Source of the DNA: Gammaproteobacteria bacterium
GTDB lineage: Bacteria > Pseudomonadota > Gammaproteobacteria > Eutrophobiales > Eutrophobiaceae
Assembly: GCA_026710545.1 (NCBI GenBank)
Contig: JAPOQU010000106.1
Coordinates: forward strand, 1 to 33,163
Length of the DNA: 33,163 bases
Reading direction: 5' to 3'
Positions within the stretch are counted from its first letter, which is position 1. Each line of letters opens with the position of its first letter. Below are positions 31,908 through 33,163 of the stretch, in pieces. Made by a program: the position numbers and the translations under genes. The notes under the pieces are model-generated. The model saw only the letters and a list, made by a program, of their open reading frames with translations. It did not search any database and had not been told where the DNA came from.

Positions 31908-32708
31908 ATGGCTGTTCCCAAACCGCGTAACTATTACACACAACCGGAGTTTGTTGACGTGAACGGCCTGAGCACGGCATACCGGCGCAAGGGCAACGGA
32001 GAACCGGTGATGTTCCTGCACGGCGCCGGTTCGACCCGGATGTGGCTGCCCATGTACGAGCAGTTCTCGCAATCGGTAGACTTTATCGCGCCGGAACACC
32101 CGGGCTTCGGTGAAACCACGCGGCCGGACTGGCTGCAGAATTTCAACGACCTCGTCATTCATTACGATCAATTCCTGGCCGAACTGGGTATCGACCGGTT
32201 TCACCTGGTCGGCTGGTCCCTGGGCGGCTGGACCGCGGCGGAGTTTGCATCCTATTACCCGCGCCGCCTGAAATCGCTGACCCTGATTGTCCCCATAGGG
32301 TTGCGCCTGGTCGACAACCCGGGCGTCGATTTTTTCAAACTGCTGCCGGAAGAACTGGTCGACCTGCTGTTCAACGATAAAACCGCGCTGGCAGCGGTGG
32401 CGCCGGACCCGGATGATTTCGAGGAGATCTGCCAGGCCCACTATGAAGCCTCCACCTTCGCCAAGCTGATCTGGTCGCCGCGTTACAACCTGGCCCTGGA
32501 ACACCGCCTGCAGCGGCTCGGCTGCGCGGCCCTGGTGGTCAAGGCGGAAGACGACCGGCTGGTCCCCGACGGCATGGCGGAGCGTTATGCCGAAGTGATA
32601 CCCGGTGCAGGGACCGTCACCATCCCGGAGACCGGCCATGCGCTTTGCATTGAACGGCCGGAGCAAACTGCCGCTGCAATATTGAAGTTCATTGGGGAGA
32701 ATGCTTGA
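31908..32708 (+). CDS. alpha/beta hydrolase
   Basis: A 266-residue alpha/beta-hydrolase fold protein. HGAGST (38-43) forms the oxyanion loop, and the nucleophile elbow GWSLGGW gives Ser104. The acid is at Asp215 or Asp216 (KAEDDRLVP) and the histidine is His244 (ETGHALCIE), so the triad is complete. AGAGGAA about 8 nt before the ATG supports the start. It resembles C-C bond or ester hydrolases of the MhpC type. The next gene, a flavin-dependent monooxygenase, overlaps by one base (TGATG), so the two are co-translated. The pair probably acts in sequence, oxidation then hydrolysis of the product, on an unknown substrate. Confidence 0.9.
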   Translation: MAVPKPRNYYTQPEFVDVNGLSTAYRRKGNGEPVMFLHGAGSTRMWLPMYEQFSQSVDFIAPEHPGFGETTRPDWLQNFNDLVIHYDQFLAELGIDRFHLVGWSLGGWTAAEFASYYPRRLKSLTLIVPIGLRLVDNPGVDFFKLLPEELVDLLFNDKTALAAVAPDPDDFEEICQAHYEASTFAKLIWSPRYNLALEHRLQRLGCAALVVKAEDDRLVPDGMAERYAEVIPGAGTVTIPETGHALCIERPEQTAAAILKFIGENA

Positions 32709-33163
32709 TGAATAAACTCAAATTCTATTTTTTTCATTTGATGCCCTACGGGTTTGTGCCCAGGTCCAGCGAGTTTGATTCATCCTGGGTAACGCTGTCC
32801 AACGAGCATTATGACCCCACCCGCGGCCACCAGCTCTATAACGAATACATCGACCTGCTGGTGGCGGCGGAAAAATACGGCTATGACGGCGCCATCGTCA
32901 ACGAACACCACGCCAACGCCTACGGCACCATGCCGTCCCCGAACCTGATCGCCGCCATGGTGGTGACCCGGACCGGGCGCATGCCCGTGGGCATCGTGGG
33001 CAACGCCATCCCGCTGCACGGAAACCCGGTACGGGTGGCCGAGGAGATCGCCATGCTGGACGTGATCTCCGGGGGGCGCATCATCTCCGGGTTCGTACGC
33101 GGCATCGGTTGCGAATATTTCAATAACCCCGTAGCGCCGACGGACTCGGTGGAAAGGTTCTGG
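32708..33163 (+). CDS. luciferase-like (LLM class) flavin-dependent monooxygenase, partial
   Basis: The first 152 residues are present. The gene runs off the end of the window. Features of the bacterial luciferase-like TIM barrel are visible: FFHLMPYGFVP at the start, AAEKYGYDGAIVNEHHANAYG (in part, YDGAIVNEHHANAYG) with the family NEHH, then GNAIPLHGNPVRVAEEIAMLD and ISGGRIISGFVRGIG. Members use reduced FMN or F420 and oxygen to oxidise organic substrates. The start ATG shares its first base with the stop of the hydrolase gene. Co-factor and substrate cannot be decided from this half. Confidence 0.9.
   Translation, partial: MNKLKFYFFHLMPYGFVPRSSEFDSSWVTLSNEHYDPTRGHQLYNEYIDLLVAAEKYGYDGAIVNEHHANAYGTMPSPNLIAAMVVTRTGRMPVGIVGNAIPLHGNPVRVAEEIAMLDVISGGRIISGFVRGIGCEYFNNPVAPTDSVERFW

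Overview
The window looks like a chromosomal segment of a gammaproteobacterium, judged from gene families and organisation only (no rRNA or other phylogenetic marker is present). It carries a lexA-imuA-imuB-dnaE2 mutagenesis cassette, an AddAB-type helicase-nuclease pair of the kind seen in beta- and gammaproteobacteria, many outer-membrane-type lipoproteins and GGGGTCAGAGTAAAA-type extragenic palindromes. Genes are dense. No gap exceeds 300 bases, and no tRNA, rRNA, CRISPR array or intact insertion sequence was seen.

Layout. (1) 131-598: a secreted cupredoxin. (2) 767-6716: an SOS mutagenesis operon, lexA-imuA-imuB-dnaE2, with a LexA box overlapping the promoter -10 in front of lexA. (3) 6871-7575: a Phd/YefM antitoxin and PIN toxin pair behind a promoter embedded in a 34-bp near-perfect palindrome. 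(4) 7609-10542, minus strand: a decayed haloacid dehalogenase fragment, a SAM-hydrolase-family protein, an auto-inhibited Fic AMPylator with a direct-repeat promoter, and a class I glutamine amidotransferase with an odd start. (5) 10607-17524, minus strand: a tight operon of a periplasmic M48 peptidase, an AddB-like nuclease and an AddA-like helicase-nuclease. (6) 17734-29623, plus strand: a multi-gene envelope cluster. (7) 29702-33163: an M20 amidohydrolase (minus), a TauE/SafE transporter, an alpha/beta hydrolase and the start of a luciferase-like flavin monooxygenase (plus).

The most interesting part is the 12-kb cluster (6). In order it encodes a collagen-like lipoprotein, a second lipoprotein, a membrane-anchored TPR protein, a membrane-anchored protein with PEGA repeats fused to a cysteine-less FGE/SUMF1 domain, a small acidic secreted protein, a MotA/TolQ/ExbB-type proton-channel subunit, a degenerate Hsp70/actin-fold protein with an FHA-like tail, two VWA proteins, and two more lipoproteins. 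Both VWA proteins share an N-terminal membrane segment of the type SFLDxxxCGFG that carries an aspartate. Most of these genes overlap by 4 nt or lie within 11 nt of each other. My inference is an ion-driven envelope machine in which the VWA proteins take the place of ExbD/TolR/MotB as partners of the ExbB-like channel. It is not recognisably Tol-Pal, Ton, Mot or Zorya.

A second theme is a family of inverted repeats sharing the core GGGGTCAGAGTAAAA or GGGGACAGA (46-69, 655-721, 10569-10596, 23487-23599, 26028-26079, 29622-29706). At several loci the arms extend into sequence unique to that locus yet remain perfectly complementary.
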